Positions 1-8,831 of a stretch of DNA of 64,000 nt are shown in pieces. The position numbers were made by a program, and so were the translations under genes. Each line of letters begins with the position of its first letter. The stretch's first letter is position 1. Under the pieces are notes generated by a model. The model was not told where the DNA came from. It worked only from the letters and a program-made list of their open reading frames with translations, and did not search any database. Origin of the DNA: Flammeovirga agarivorans (lineage in GTDB: Bacteria > Bacteroidota > Bacteroidia > Cytophagales > Flammeovirgaceae); assembly GCF_012641475.1 (NCBI RefSeq), contig NZ_JABAIL010000008.1:170045-234044 (forward strand). The letters are read 5' to 3'.

Positions 1-786
1 TTCTTAGATGCAGTAATGGAAGAGTTTATTGATAAAGCCAAAGGTATTGATCATATGCAAAGAGCTGTGAACTTTGCTAAAAACCATAGAGCTTTAGGTC
101 TGGGTGTTTTAGGATGGCATAGCTTCTTACAAAAGAAGAAAATTCCTTTTGCTGGTATTGCGGCTGATTCTTGGACAAGAATTATCTTCAAACAAATTAA
201 AGAGCAATCTATCAGAGCTTCAGAAAAGTTAGCGAACGCTTATGGTGAGCCTAAGGTAATGATGGATACAGGTAGAAGAAACTCTACATTGTTAACTATT
301 GCTCCTACAACTTCTAATGCTTTGATTGCTGGTGGATACTCTACTGGTATTGAGCCAATGGCAAGTAACTATTATGTAATGGACTCTGCTAAAGGTGTAT
401 TCTCAAGAAAAAATAAGCAGTTAGAAGAGTTGTTAGAAGAAAAAGGATTGAACAATGATGATATCTGGAAACAAATTTTAGCAGATGGTGGTTCAGTACA
501 AAACATCAATGCTTTAACTCCAGAAGAGAAAGAATTGTTTCTTACTTTCAAAGAAATCAACCAGATGGCTATTGTTCGTCAAGCTGCGTTACGTCAACAA
601 TTTATTGACCAATCTCAAAGCTTGAACTTGAACTTCCCTCCATCAACACCGGTAAAAGATATTAATGCGGTAATGCTTGAAGCACATGCTTTAGGAGTAA
701 AAACATTATACTACCAAAGAAGTGAAAGTATTTTGAGAGCTCAAATGAATGTCACAGAAGATGTTTGTGTCTCATGTGAGGGTTAA
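1..786 (+). CDS. nrdA: Ribonucleoside-diphosphate reductase alpha subunit, C-terminal part (5' truncated by window edge)
   Basis: The reading frame is open from base 1, so only the last 261 residues are seen. Class I ribonucleotide reductase alpha makes deoxyribonucleotides from NDPs in the cytoplasm. Visible family landmarks are RNSTLLTIAPTTS (active-site barrel), STGIEP, FIDQSQSLN, and KTLYYQ, which holds the tandem tyrosines of the radical-transfer path. The C-terminal tail ends in CVSCEG, whose Cys pair fits the mobile redox-active tail that re-reduces the active site. A hairpin terminator follows directly, so this is the last gene of its unit; the beta subunit is not in view. Confidence 0.93.
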   Translation, partial: FLDAVMEEFIDKAKGIDHMQRAVNFAKNHRALGLGVLGWHSFLQKKKIPFAGIAADSWTRIIFKQIKEQSIRASEKLANAYGEPKVMMDTGRRNSTLLTIAPTTSNALIAGGYSTGIEPMASNYYVMDSAKGVFSRKNKQLEELLEEKGLNNDDIWKQILADGGSVQNINALTPEEKELFLTFKEINQMAIVRQAALRQQFIDQSQSLNLNFPPSTPVKDINAVMLEAHALGVKTLYYQRSESILRAQMNVTEDVCVSCEG

Positions 787-807
787 TCTCAAATCAAAGA
801 TAAATTT

Positions 808-846
808 AGAAGCTGTTATCCTTTTAGTAGGGTAGCAGCTTTTTTG
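808..846 (+). terminator. Rho-independent terminator after nrdA
   Basis: AAGCTG (810-815) pairs with CAGCTT (836-841), with further partial pairing inside the stem, and is followed by a run of six T. It separates nrdA from the efflux regulon downstream. Confidence 0.8.
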
Positions 847-895
847 TTGCTCTTTTTCATAATTATTGCTTTTTATGTTAATACAGTTTAACTGT

Positions 896-913
896 GTTTC
901 CTTATTTGGAAAC
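896..913. promoter_or_regulatory. Operator O1 of the efflux regulon (18-bp palindrome)
   Basis: GTTTCCTTATTTGGAAAC: both GTTTCC/GGAAAC arms are intact. First of three copies upstream of the GbsR/MarR gene, 40 bp start-to-start from the next copy. Assignment to that regulator is inference from position and recurrence. Confidence 0.75.
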
Positions 914-935
914 TTACCCGTATAATTGTATCATA

Positions 936-953
936 GTTTCTGAGTAAGGAAAC
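936..953. promoter_or_regulatory. Operator O2 of the efflux regulon
   Basis: GTTTCTGAGTAAGGAAAC: the right arm is perfect and the left arm has one change (T for C). It is 40 bp after O1 and 96 bp before O3. Confidence 0.72.
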
Positions 954-1031
954 TAAAGTGGTTAAGAGTTTTCAATAAAAGTTTAATGAATAATCTTCTG
1001 ACTTAAATTGATGTAATTCTCTGAATTATTT

Positions 1032-1049
1032 GTTTCCTTTGTTGGAAAG
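1032..1049. promoter_or_regulatory. Operator O3 of the efflux regulon, just before the regulator gene
   Basis: GTTTCCTTTGTTGGAAAG ends 26 bp before the ATG of the GbsR/MarR gene. The last base deviates from consensus. A regulator bound here would block its own transcription, so autoregulation is likely (inference). Confidence 0.72.
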
Positions 1050-1075
1050 TATAAATAGAACAAGATTTATTTACG

Positions 1076-1525
1076 ATGAATAAAGAAGAAATATTAGAGC
1101 AATTATCTATCACCCACCAAGGGGGAGGCTTCTCACCATTAGCAGGTAAGATATTAGGTGTATTTTATTTGTCAAATGATAAATACCTTACTTTTAATGA
1201 TTTAGTGGAGATCACTGGAGCAACGAAAGGAGCAGTAAGTAAAGCCCTTAAATCATTAAAAGATAAACATAGAGTGGACTCTATTTTGGATCCTAATTCA
1301 TCAAGAAAAAGATTATTCTACTTAGATTCTGATGGTATTTCAACCTACATGGATCTTGTTGTACAGAATATGACTAGGGAAACAGAACTAATTGATGAAT
1401 GTGTTTCTAGAAGAAATGATAATGCTCCTGATATTAAAGAGTTGATGAGTAAAACAGTTACTTTCAATAAAGAGATTATTCAATTTCTTAAGTTGGTAAC
1501 ACATAAATACTTTCCGAAGGATTAA
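1076..1525 (+). CDS. GbsR/MarR-family winged-helix transcriptional regulator
   Basis: 149-residue protein with a winged-helix DNA-binding region at about residues 20-85: GKILGVFYLS, then LTFNDLVEITGATKGAVSKALKSL as the helix-turn-helix, then a basic wing with SSRKRLFY. The C-terminal half is helical and probably dimerises. The pattern fits the GbsR branch of MarR-type regulators. Three 18-bp palindromes lie upstream, and the same palindrome recurs before the efflux genes at 1.65-8.8 kb and the 8.9-11.5 kb unit. It is therefore the obvious candidate for the local repressor. Ligand unknown; a pump substrate or membrane signal is plausible (inference). Confidence 0.85.
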   Translation: MNKEEILEQLSITHQGGGFSPLAGKILGVFYLSNDKYLTFNDLVEITGATKGAVSKALKSLKDKHRVDSILDPNSSRKRLFYLDSDGISTYMDLVVQNMTRETELIDECVSRRNDNAPDIKELMSKTVTFNKEIIQFLKLVTHKYFPKD

Positions 1526-1616
1526 TTATAAGATCCTAGTCACTCAATAAAACTGTAATTTTTCCTATACCATTATCAGAACATTCGATATATGGGCTGA
1601 TTTTTACATCCTATTG

Positions 1617-1634
1617 GTTTCTATTCACGGAAAC
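1617..1634. promoter_or_regulatory. Operator O4 of the efflux regulon
   Basis: GTTTCTATTCACGGAAAC lies 15 bp before the ATG of the 28-codon membrane peptide at 1650. It is 191 bp start-to-start from O5. Confidence 0.72.
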
Positions 1635-1649
1635 TTAACTCTAATAAAA

Positions 1650-1736
1650 ATGAAAAAAGACAATATCATTCAATGGATTAAAATGTATTTACCTTTAATT
1701 ATTATCTCGGTAACTGCTATCATTATAACAAATTAA
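1650..1736 (+). CDS. Small single-span membrane peptide (28 aa)
   Basis: A 28-codon frame, ATG at 1650 to TAA at 1736. It starts MKKDNIIQWIKMYLPLIII and is hydrophobic from about residue 13 to residue 27 (LPLIIISVTAIIIT), so it reads as one membrane-spanning helix with a charged N-terminus. An operator ends 15 bp upstream and the TolC-fusion gene begins 102 bp downstream, so it would be induced with the pump. By analogy with small pump-associated proteins such as AcrZ it could tune the transporter, but that is inference. The main doubt is whether so short a frame is translated; no paralogue is visible in the window. Confidence 0.5.
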   Translation: MKKDNIIQWIKMYLPLIIISVTAIIITN

Positions 1737-1807
1737 GGTAAAATCTATCTTCATCTAATTCTCCACTGTCAACTTAAGACAAATCGTTAAATCATTATCT
1801 CTAATAA

Positions 1808-1825
1808 GTTTCCATTGTCGGAAAC
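1808..1825. promoter_or_regulatory. Operator O5 of the efflux regulon, overlapping the TolC-gene leader
   Basis: GTTTCCATTGTCGGAAAC with both arms intact, ending 13 bp before the ATG at 1839. An upstream in-frame TTG (1815) lies inside this palindrome, which argues against it as the start codon. Confidence 0.75.
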
Positions 1826-1838
1826 AAAAATCAATATC

Positions 1839-4172
1839 ATGAAAAAATATTTACTACTTACATGTTATGTATTTATGCTTAGTCTCTCTCTATTTGCTCA
1901 AGAGAAATTATCAATAGGTATTATGGTTGATGCTAAATCAAATGATAATCAGACTTTGTACGAACAGCTTACCTCTGAAATTAATCATCTTGTTGGTAAA
2001 GAATATGTCATCGACTTTCAAGAAGTATTGTCTTGTGACAATGACCCACAAAAGGCAAGGTTAAATTATAAAACCCTTGTAGATAATAAAGCAGATATTA
2101 TACTCTCTTTTGGTATTGCTAATTCAATTATGTTTTATGAATCAAATATTGAGTTTGAAGTGCCAACCATCTTGCTAAGCTTTGTCAATAAAGATATTAT
2201 TGATGAAATACCGTTTAGACAGAAAAGTTCTGGAATAAAGAATTTTACCTACTTTATAACTCCTTATTCTTATAAAGATGACCTAAAGGATTTTAGCCAG
2301 TTGGTGAAATATCAACATGTAGGGATTGTAGTTGATGATTATGTTTTAGAGTTAACACCAATTGTTTCATTTTTAGAACATGCTTTAGCAACTGAAGATT
2401 TTAAATACACTTTAATACCTGTTCAAAAAGGGCAAAAAGTAGATTTGCCTTCGGATATTGATGCGGTATATGTGAATAGTGTATCCCAATTATCTAAGTC
2501 AGAACTGTTAGACTTAATAACAGAAATCAATACCAAAAAATTACCTTCATTTTCTGCCTATGGAGTTAAAGAAGTAGAAATGGGGATATTGGCGACAAAT
2601 CAACCAAAAGTAAATATTGATCAGATTTTCAGAAGAATCGCACTAACAATAGAAGCAATTTCTTCAGGTGAAGATGCTGCAACATTACCTGTGGAGGTAA
2701 ATTATGATAAAGAACTGACAATTAATCTTCAAGTAGCAGATTGGTTGGGTTTGAATGTGACAAACAGTGAATTAGTGCAATATAATTTAGTGGATGAGAA
2801 AATTAATTTAAATCAGGAGCAATTCTCTCTAAAGCAACTCATGAATTTAATGGTCAATCAAAACCTTGAATTGGATGTAGAAAGGAAGAATATCGAGTTG
2901 AAAAATCAGGAAGTGAAACTTTCCAAGTCAAATTACTTACCAGAAGTAGCTGTGAATGCTGGAGGAAATTATTTAAACCCGGAAATGGCAGAGTTATCAT
3001 TTGGACAAAATCCTGAATATATGGTCAATGGGAATGTACAATTAAATCAGATTATTTATTCTGCTGCTGCTTCAGCTAATATTTCTATTTCAAAATCTAA
3101 TTTAAAGGCTCAAAAAGAAGAGTACAATGCAAAAGAGCTGGATGCACTTTTAGAGATAGGAACCGCTTATTTCAATACGTTAATCTTTGATGCTAATAAG
3201 CATATTCAGTTTCAAAATTTGAGCTTAACCAAAGAAAACTTAAAGTTATCGGAACAAAATATCGAATTAGGTGTTGGAGGAAAATCGGATCTACTAAGGT
3301 TTAGAAGTCAACTGGCTCAGAATACTCAATCTATGATAGAAGCTAAGAATGCGGAGGCACAATCACACTTAGTATTAAACCAACTTTTGAATTTGCCGAT
3401 GGAAGAAAATATTGCATTAAAAGATAGTTTGATGTTATTTAATGAGAAAACATTGAGTGAATATAATGGCTTAATTTCCCTTTTGGATAATCCTAGAGAC
3501 CGTATGTTGCTGATTGATTTTTTAATTGATGAGGCAAAAGTAAATGCCCCAGAATTGAAAGGAATAGAATACAGTAAGGAGGCTATAAACAGAAATTATA
3601 AACTGCAGAAAAATGGTCGTTTTCTTCCGACGGTTGCTCTTCAGGGACAGTACAATCAGTTTTTGTATCGTGATGGAGCAGGGATGAATTTGCCGGCAGG
3701 GTTCCCAGAAGTACCACTTAATAATTATACTGTTGGAGTTAATGTATCCATACCAATATTCCAACAGAATACTAGAAATGTCAATCAACAAAAAACTAAA
3801 ATTCAATACGATCAATTATTGGTACAAAAGAACCAATTTGAAGTAGGAATTGATAAATATATTCATGAAATAATATTGGCACTAACGAATGAGATCGCTA
3901 ACATCGAAATCTCTAAATCAAATCTAGAAGTCTCTCAAGAAAATGTAGCATTGTCTCAAGACGAGTATGCTAATGGAATTATCCCTGTGATACAATTGAT
4001 TGATGCACAAAATGATTTTCTAGAAACACAACTAGCATTAACCACAGCACAGTATAATTATTTTATGGTGTCTCTACAATTACAAAGAGCAATTGGTCAT
4101 TTCTTTATTATTAGTAGTGAAGAAAAGAACACTGCATTTATGGCTAGAGCAATGCAATATATTCGTCAATAG
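1839..4172 (+). CDS. TolC-type outer-membrane efflux channel with N-terminal substrate-binding-protein-like domain
   Basis: 777 residues from the ATG at 1839. This start gives a clean signal peptide (MKKYLLLTCYVFMLSLSLFAQ); the TTG at 1815 would add eight residues from inside an operator. Residues about 22-310 look like a type 1 periplasmic-binding fold of the ABC_sub_bind type: LSIGIMVDA, a repeat of the alternating beta/alpha pattern, ADIILSFGIANS, VGIVVDD. Residues about 330-760 form a TolC/OEP domain with long coiled-coil helices and the two-fold repeat LELDVERKNIELKNQEV and later ISKSNLEVSQENVALSQDEY. A plain TolC has about 430-490 residues, so the extra domain is real and unusual. It should pair with the adaptor and RND pump downstream. 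Confidence 0.88.
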   Translation: MKKYLLLTCYVFMLSLSLFAQEKLSIGIMVDAKSNDNQTLYEQLTSEINHLVGKEYVIDFQEVLSCDNDPQKARLNYKTLVDNKADIILSFGIANSIMFYESNIEFEVPTILLSFVNKDIIDEIPFRQKSSGIKNFTYFITPYSYKDDLKDFSQLVKYQHVGIVVDDYVLELTPIVSFLEHALATEDFKYTLIPVQKGQKVDLPSDIDAVYVNSVSQLSKSELLDLITEINTKKLPSFSAYGVKEVEMGILATNQPKVNIDQIFRRIALTIEAISSGEDAATLPVEVNYDKELTINLQVADWLGLNVTNSELVQYNLVDEKINLNQEQFSLKQLMNLMVNQNLELDVERKNIELKNQEVKLSKSNYLPEVAVNAGGNYLNPEMAELSFGQNPEYMVNGNVQLNQIIYSAAASANISISKSNLKAQKEEYNAKELDALLEIGTAYFNTLIFDANKHIQFQNLSLTKENLKLSEQNIELGVGGKSDLLRFRSQLAQNTQSMIEAKNAEAQSHLVLNQLLNLPMEENIALKDSLMLFNEKTLSEYNGLISLLDNPRDRMLLIDFLIDEAKVNAPELKGIEYSKEAINRNYKLQKNGRFLPTVALQGQYNQFLYRDGAGMNLPAGFPEVPLNNYTVGVNVSIPIFQQNTRNVNQQKTKIQYDQLLVQKNQFEVGIDKYIHEIILALTNEIANIEISKSNLEVSQENVALSQDEYANGIIPVIQLIDAQNDFLETQLALTTAQYNYFMVSLQLQRAIGHFFIISSEEKNTAFMARAMQYIRQ

Positions 4173-4276
4173 TATGAATGTTTGTTGTAGTAATCTATTG
4201 AAATTCAGTGACTGGTGCTGTGAAATTTAATAAAATGAAAGAAGTCGAATTAATATTGTTAATGGACTTGAATCAT

Positions 4277-4294
4277 GTTTCCTATTTAGGAAAC
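4277..4294. promoter_or_regulatory. Operator O6 of the efflux regulon (best palindrome)
   Basis: GTTTCCTATTTAGGAAAC: perfect 8-bp arms GTTTCCTA/TAGGAAAC around two central bases. This is the most symmetric of the ten copies and the best guide to the true recognition sequence. Confidence 0.78.
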
Positions 4295-4317
4295 AAACTG
4301 TTATGTTTGTGTCATAA

Positions 4318-4335
4318 GTTTCCAATAAAGGAAAC
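4318..4335. promoter_or_regulatory. Operator O7 of the efflux regulon
   Basis: GTTTCCAATAAAGGAAAC with both six-base arms intact. It is 41 bp start-to-start from O6, the same spacing class as O1-O2. Confidence 0.75.
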
Positions 4336-4407
4336 ATATAATCTATTCATCTATCAATTTTTATTATGTTTCTCGATTACTAAAATTTAATCTTCTGAAT
4401 CTAATTG

Positions 4408-4425
4408 GTTTCTAGGTAAGGAAAC
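4408..4425. promoter_or_regulatory. Operator O8 of the efflux regulon
   Basis: GTTTCTAGGTAAGGAAAC with one left-arm mismatch, 90 bp start-to-start from O7 and 95 bp from O9. Confidence 0.72.
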
Positions 4426-4502
4426 ATTTTAATTCAATTTGTAAAATCATTAATGTCAATTGTTATTATCCATATGAAGATTGACAAAATTATAAAACAT
4501 TG

Positions 4503-4520
4503 GTTTCCTTTTTAGGAAAC
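4503..4520. promoter_or_regulatory. Operator O9 of the efflux regulon, just before the adaptor gene
   Basis: GTTTCCTTTTTAGGAAAC with both arms intact, ending 14 bp before the adaptor ATG. This mirrors the placement of O3 and O5 close to their start codons. Confidence 0.77.
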
Positions 4521-4534
4521 ATAAAATACTAATT

Positions 4535-5617
4535 ATGAAAAATATAAAGTTTTTATATCCTTTTTTAGCTGTTCTAATGATTTCTATTTCATGTACAAAC
4601 GAACAATATGAAGAAGAAAAAGCGATTAGAAGTGTACGTTATTTAAAAATTGAAAAGCAAAATATCGACGACAAGAGAACATACAGTGGTTATGCAGTCG
4701 CAAGCCAGGAAGTTGAATTGAGTTTTAGGAATAATGGAATCGTAACAGAAAAATTAGTGAAAGTAGGACAGAAAGTAAAGAAAGGAGATTTACTAATGAG
4801 ACTGGATAACGTAAAAGCAAAATTATCATTTGAGCAATCATTATCTGCATTAAACGCTGCAAAATCAGATATGCTTACGGCGAAGTCAGAATACATTAGA
4901 GGTAAAGTGTTGTACGAAAAAGGCAACTTTACTTTAAGTAAATACGAGACACTAAAAAACACATTTGAGAATGCTATTAATCAATACGCCTCAGCTGAGA
5001 GAAAGCTTGCAATAGATAAAGAACAAATTAGATTTGGTTACATCTACGCCCCTAAGGATGGTACTATTGCAGCTGTCGAAGCCAATCTAAATGAAACAGT
5101 AAGCAATGGTCAAACTGTGATCAAACTGAATGAAGGCGACGGTATAAATGTAATGGTGGGTGTACCTGAAAATGTAATTTCTCAAATTCATCAGCATGAA
5201 ACAGTAGCACTGAATTTCACTTCCAGCGATGAAATTCTAAGTGGTAGAGTAACTGAGATATCACCGATTATCGATAACGAAAGTGCGACTTTCCCAGTGA
5301 AAATAGAGTTAGAGGAAATAGCATCATCGATATATTCAGGTATGGTTGCTGAAGTCACTTTCAATTTTTCATCAGACCAAGAAGTCCATACATCAATTGT
5401 GTTGCCTTTAAGTGCAGTAGGTGAAGATCAGGAAGGAAACTTTGTCTATTACATCACCAAAGATCAAGGCGATACTGCTACTGTGCACAAAAGAAAAATT
5501 CAAGTAGGAGACCTACTGGATCACGGTATCATCATTGAGTCAGGACTAACTGAAGGCGATATGATTGTTACTGCAGGCCTTCAAACTTTATTAACTGGAC
5601 AAACTGTAAAACTTTAA
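4535..5617 (+). CDS. RND efflux periplasmic adaptor (membrane fusion protein), lipoprotein
   Basis: 360 residues. The N-terminus is a lipoprotein signal with lipobox ending at Cys20 (LMISISC), which anchors the adaptor to the inner membrane. The HlyD/MFP layout is visible: first lipoyl half-motif around GIVTEKLVKVGQKVKKGDLL (residues about 67-87), an alpha-helical hairpin around 95-165, second lipoyl half around APKDGTIAAVEANLNETVSNGQ, then beta-barrel and membrane-proximal domains to the C-terminus. It bridges the inner-membrane pump encoded 34 bp downstream to the TolC-type channel upstream. Four operators lie in its leader. The partners and order make it part of a tripartite exporter; the substrate cannot be read from sequence. 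Confidence 0.93.
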   Translation: MKNIKFLYPFLAVLMISISCTNEQYEEEKAIRSVRYLKIEKQNIDDKRTYSGYAVASQEVELSFRNNGIVTEKLVKVGQKVKKGDLLMRLDNVKAKLSFEQSLSALNAAKSDMLTAKSEYIRGKVLYEKGNFTLSKYETLKNTFENAINQYASAERKLAIDKEQIRFGYIYAPKDGTIAAVEANLNETVSNGQTVIKLNEGDGINVMVGVPENVISQIHQHETVALNFTSSDEILSGRVTEISPIIDNESATFPVKIELEEIASSIYSGMVAEVTFNFSSDQEVHTSIVLPLSAVGEDQEGNFVYYITKDQGDTATVHKRKIQVGDLLDHGIIIESGLTEGDMIVTAGLQTLLTGQTVKL

Positions 5618-5651
5618 TTTCTTATTCTTCTCCATCTATTTCAAAAAAGCC

Positions 5652-8600
5652 ATGATAAATTTAGCCAAATTTTCAATCGAGAAAAACCGTATTGTATTAA
5701 GTATTTTAGGCGTAGTAATGCTAATGGGCGTAATGTTTTATGATACTTTATCTAGAGATAGTATGCCCCCTTATACGGTGCGAGTTGCGTCAATTGTTAC
5801 TTCATTTCCTGGAGCGAGTCCCAATAGAGTCGAAGACTTAGTTACAGATAAAATAGAGAAAGTTGTACAGGAATTACCAGAATTAAAAGAGGTAACTAGT
5901 GATTCTAGAACAGGACTGTCAATAATTAATGTTGAGCTAAAAATGGAAGTTGCTCCTGAGGACTTACAGGATGTATGGGACAGACTAAGAAGAAAATTGG
6001 AAATGATGAATGACCTTCCGGGGAATGTTCACCCTCAGTTGCAAGATGAAGGAATTGGAGAGGTTTTCGGAATTGTATTGGGGATTTCAAGTGATGGATT
6101 TTCTTATGCAGAAGTAAAGGAAGTAGCAGATGACCTAAGAAATGATCTTATCAGCTTGAATGATGCCGCAAAAGTAGAAATAAACGGCTTACAAGAGGAA
6201 AGAGTCTTTATTAAGTTTGATAATGTAAAATTGAAGAGATATGGTTTGACATCCAATGGTTTGCAATCAATTATTAGTGCGACTAATATTTTAAACTCTG
6301 GAGGAGAAATTAATGTTGATGACACAAGAATTGTATTGGAACCTACAGGAAACTTTGACGAACTGTCGGACATTAGAAACATGTTAATCTCAGTCGGAAG
6401 TAAAGGAAATGTGATCAAGCTGTCGGATGTTGCTGTTATTGAAAAAGGATATATCTACCCAGAATCACAGATCGTAAAAGTGAGTGGTAAAAAAGGAGTT
6501 TCATTACATATCTCTTTGAAGGAGGGTAGCAATATTTTGACTCTTGGAAATGAAGTAGATCATGTAATTGAAGAGTACAATGAAATGTTGCCCATTGGTT
6601 TAGAGGTGTCAAGAATTTCATCATTGGATGAATATATAGAAAACAAAGTAAGTGATTTTGAAGTCAACCTTTTACAATCTATTGTAATTGTACTAGCAGT
6701 AATGATCATCTTCTTAGGTTTTAGAACAGGTTTAGTCATTGCGAGTTTAATACCTATTGTAACTATCACAACTTTTATGGTAATGGGATTGCTAGATGTT
6801 GGTATCAATCAGATTTCATTAGCCGCATTGATCATGGCACTAGGAATGATGGTAGATAATGCCATTGTGGTTGCAGAATCGATTATGGTTAAAATGGAAG
6901 AAGGCATTGAAGTCAAAAAAGCAGCCATCGATTCAGTACAGGAATTATTTAATCCTTTATTGATTTCAACACTAACTACCTCTGCTGCTTTCTTATCATT
7001 CTATATGGCTGAATCAGTAATGGGAGATATCATGGGACCTATCTTCGTCGTGATTACTATAGCTTTACTTTCTTCTTGGGTGATTTCTTTGAGTATTATT
7101 TCACTCTTATGTGTTTATTTCTTAAAAGTAAAACCAGTCAATAAAGTAGAAAAGCAAAAGCTTTTGGATAAGATGATTGATGCGTTAAAAAACGGGTATC
7201 AAAAGGTTATTCTTATTGCTTTAAAATATAAGAGAACAGTGGTATCTGGCGTAGCTGTTTTGTTTGTCATGTCAATTTTTGGCTTTGGTCTTTTGGATGT
7301 ATTATTCTTTCCAAAGAGTGATAGAAATATGATTACGATTGATATTAATTTACCTCAAGGAACAAAAATTGAAAAAACACAAGAGGTGGTATCAACTATG
7401 GAAGAATACTTTAGAAGTCACTTATTAGTAAATGATGACAGAGAAGAGGGTATTGTTTCTTGGACTTCTTATATTGGGGAAGGCCCATCTGCATATGATT
7501 TAGGATACAGTGCAGACGAACCTAATGCCAACTATGCACATATTTTAGTCAATACTACCCACCACCTAGTGAACTCTAATTTGATAGAACAAATTGATAG
7601 CTACTGCTTTAAAGAGTTTCCTAATGCAGATATAAAAACGGTTTTACTTGGAGCTGGTGGCGGAGGAGCACCAATAGAAGTGAAAGTGTCAGGTAAAAAC
7701 CCAGAACGTTTAACAGAAATTTCAAATACAATAAAAGAGAGGTTGACTTCAATTTCAGGAACTAAAAATGTAAAAGACAATTGGGGGCCAAAAGGCTTGA
7801 AATTTATTGTTGAAATTGATCAGAATAAAGCACAAGCTGCAGGTATAACCAATCAGGATATTGCTATTTCATTGCAAACGATTTTGGAAGGCTTTAAAAC
7901 TGGGGAATATAGAGAAGACGAGAAATCGATTCCAATTATATTACAAAGTAAAGAGAACTCTTCTCAATCATTATCTACTTTAAAAACAACCAATGTTTAC
8001 AGTCAAAATTCAGGAAAGAGTGTTCCTTTAAGTCAAGTAGCGAAAGTGATACCTCATTGGCAATACACACAGATCAAAAGAGAAAACCTTAAAAGATCTA
8101 TCAATGTCGAAAGTGAATTGACAGCAAGTGGTAATGCCAATGAGATTATGGTAGAATTGAAACCTTGGTTAGAAGAGCAACAACAAACTTGGGGTAAAGG
8201 GTATACTTATAGTTTAGGAGGTGATGAACAAGAAAGTGCTGAAAACATGGGAGCTGTATTTAAATACTTACCATTGTCAGCTTTTATCATCGTGATGTTA
8301 TTGATAATCCAGTTCAATTCATTCAGAAAGATGTCACTGATTGTGTTAACTATTCCATTGGGTGTTATAGGTATGGTGTTAGGTCTTTTAATCTTTCAAG
8401 TACCATTCGGATTTATGGCCTTTTTAGGGGTGATTTCACTAGCAGGTATTGTGATCAATAATGCCATTGTATTGGTAGAAAGAATAGAGGTAGAGGAAAA
8501 AGAATTGAAAAAATCACCACAAGAAGCCATCGTTTCAGCTTGTCTTCAAAGATTCCGACCTATCATATTAGCAACATTCACAACAGTGTTAGGCTTAGTA

Positions 8601-8765
8601 CCTCTTTATTTAGGAGGAGGAGCGATTTGGGAACCAATGGCAGTGACTATCATGGTAGGATTATTATTCGGAACAGTCATTACCCTAATCTTTGTACCAT
8701 CATATTACAGTATTCTTTTTAAGGTGAATTATACTCCAGAACAGCTGGAGGCACTTAAAAAGTAA
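5652..8765 (+). CDS. RND-family efflux pump permease (AcrB/MexB-like, HAE type)
   Basis: 1037 residues, normal length for an RND pump. TM1 lies near residues 10-30, followed by a large periplasmic porter domain (FPGASPNRVEDLVTDKIE) and a block of helices near 340-500; the same layout repeats in the second half. TM4 carries ALGMMVDNAIVVAES, where the first of the two proton-relay acids of AcrB is kept and the second is Asn, a variant seen in many RND pumps. The second half has GIVINNAIVLVERIE, a typical partner motif. It uses the proton gradient to drive export through the adaptor and the TolC-type channel. It is the last gene of the core exporter unit. Confidence 0.93.
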   Translation: MINLAKFSIEKNRIVLSILGVVMLMGVMFYDTLSRDSMPPYTVRVASIVTSFPGASPNRVEDLVTDKIEKVVQELPELKEVTSDSRTGLSIINVELKMEVAPEDLQDVWDRLRRKLEMMNDLPGNVHPQLQDEGIGEVFGIVLGISSDGFSYAEVKEVADDLRNDLISLNDAAKVEINGLQEERVFIKFDNVKLKRYGLTSNGLQSIISATNILNSGGEINVDDTRIVLEPTGNFDELSDIRNMLISVGSKGNVIKLSDVAVIEKGYIYPESQIVKVSGKKGVSLHISLKEGSNILTLGNEVDHVIEEYNEMLPIGLEVSRISSLDEYIENKVSDFEVNLLQSIVIVLAVMIIFLGFRTGLVIASLIPIVTITTFMVMGLLDVGINQISLAALIMALGMMVDNAIVVAESIMVKMEEGIEVKKAAIDSVQELFNPLLISTLTTSAAFLSFYMAESVMGDIMGPIFVVITIALLSSWVISLSIISLLCVYFLKVKPVNKVEKQKLLDKMIDALKNGYQKVILIALKYKRTVVSGVAVLFVMSIFGFGLLDVLFFPKSDRNMITIDINLPQGTKIEKTQEVVSTMEEYFRSHLLVNDDREEGIVSWTSYIGEGPSAYDLGYSADEPNANYAHILVNTTHHLVNSNLIEQIDSYCFKEFPNADIKTVLLGAGGGGAPIEVKVSGKNPERLTEISNTIKERLTSISGTKNVKDNWGPKGLKFIVEIDQNKAQAAGITNQDIAISLQTILEGFKTGEYREDEKSIPIILQSKENSSQSLSTLKTTNVYSQNSGKSVPLSQVAKVIPHWQYTQIKRENLKRSINVESELTASGNANEIMVELKPWLEEQQQTWGKGYTYSLGGDEQESAENMGAVFKYLPLSAFIIVMLLIIQFNSFRKMSLIVLTIPLGVIGMVLGLLIFQVPFGFMAFLGVISLAGIVINNAIVLVERIEVEEKELKKSPQEAIVSACLQRFRPIILATFTTVLGLVPLYLGGGAIWEPMAVTIMVGLLFGTVITLIFVPSYYSILFKVNYTPEQLEALKK

Positions 8766-8831
8766 TGGATAAATAATAGAAAATGATGTATTAAATAACC
8801 GCCACTTTTTGGCTAAAACTTTATAAAAAAT

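Larger units (their letters stand above)
4173..4534. other. Intergenic regulatory region before the RND adaptor gene
   Basis: 362 bp without a credible gene. It carries four full palindromic operators and a degenerate half-site at about 4368-4385 (GTTTCTCGATTACTAAAA). No GC-rich terminator is seen after the TolC gene, so read-through plus an internal regulated promoter is likely. A 60-codon frame here runs across two operators and is not convincing. Confidence 0.6.

Noticed and set aside
4208..4390. 60-codon frame before the adaptor gene
   Set aside because: It runs straight through two operators and ends in A/T-rich DNA; composition is not protein-like.
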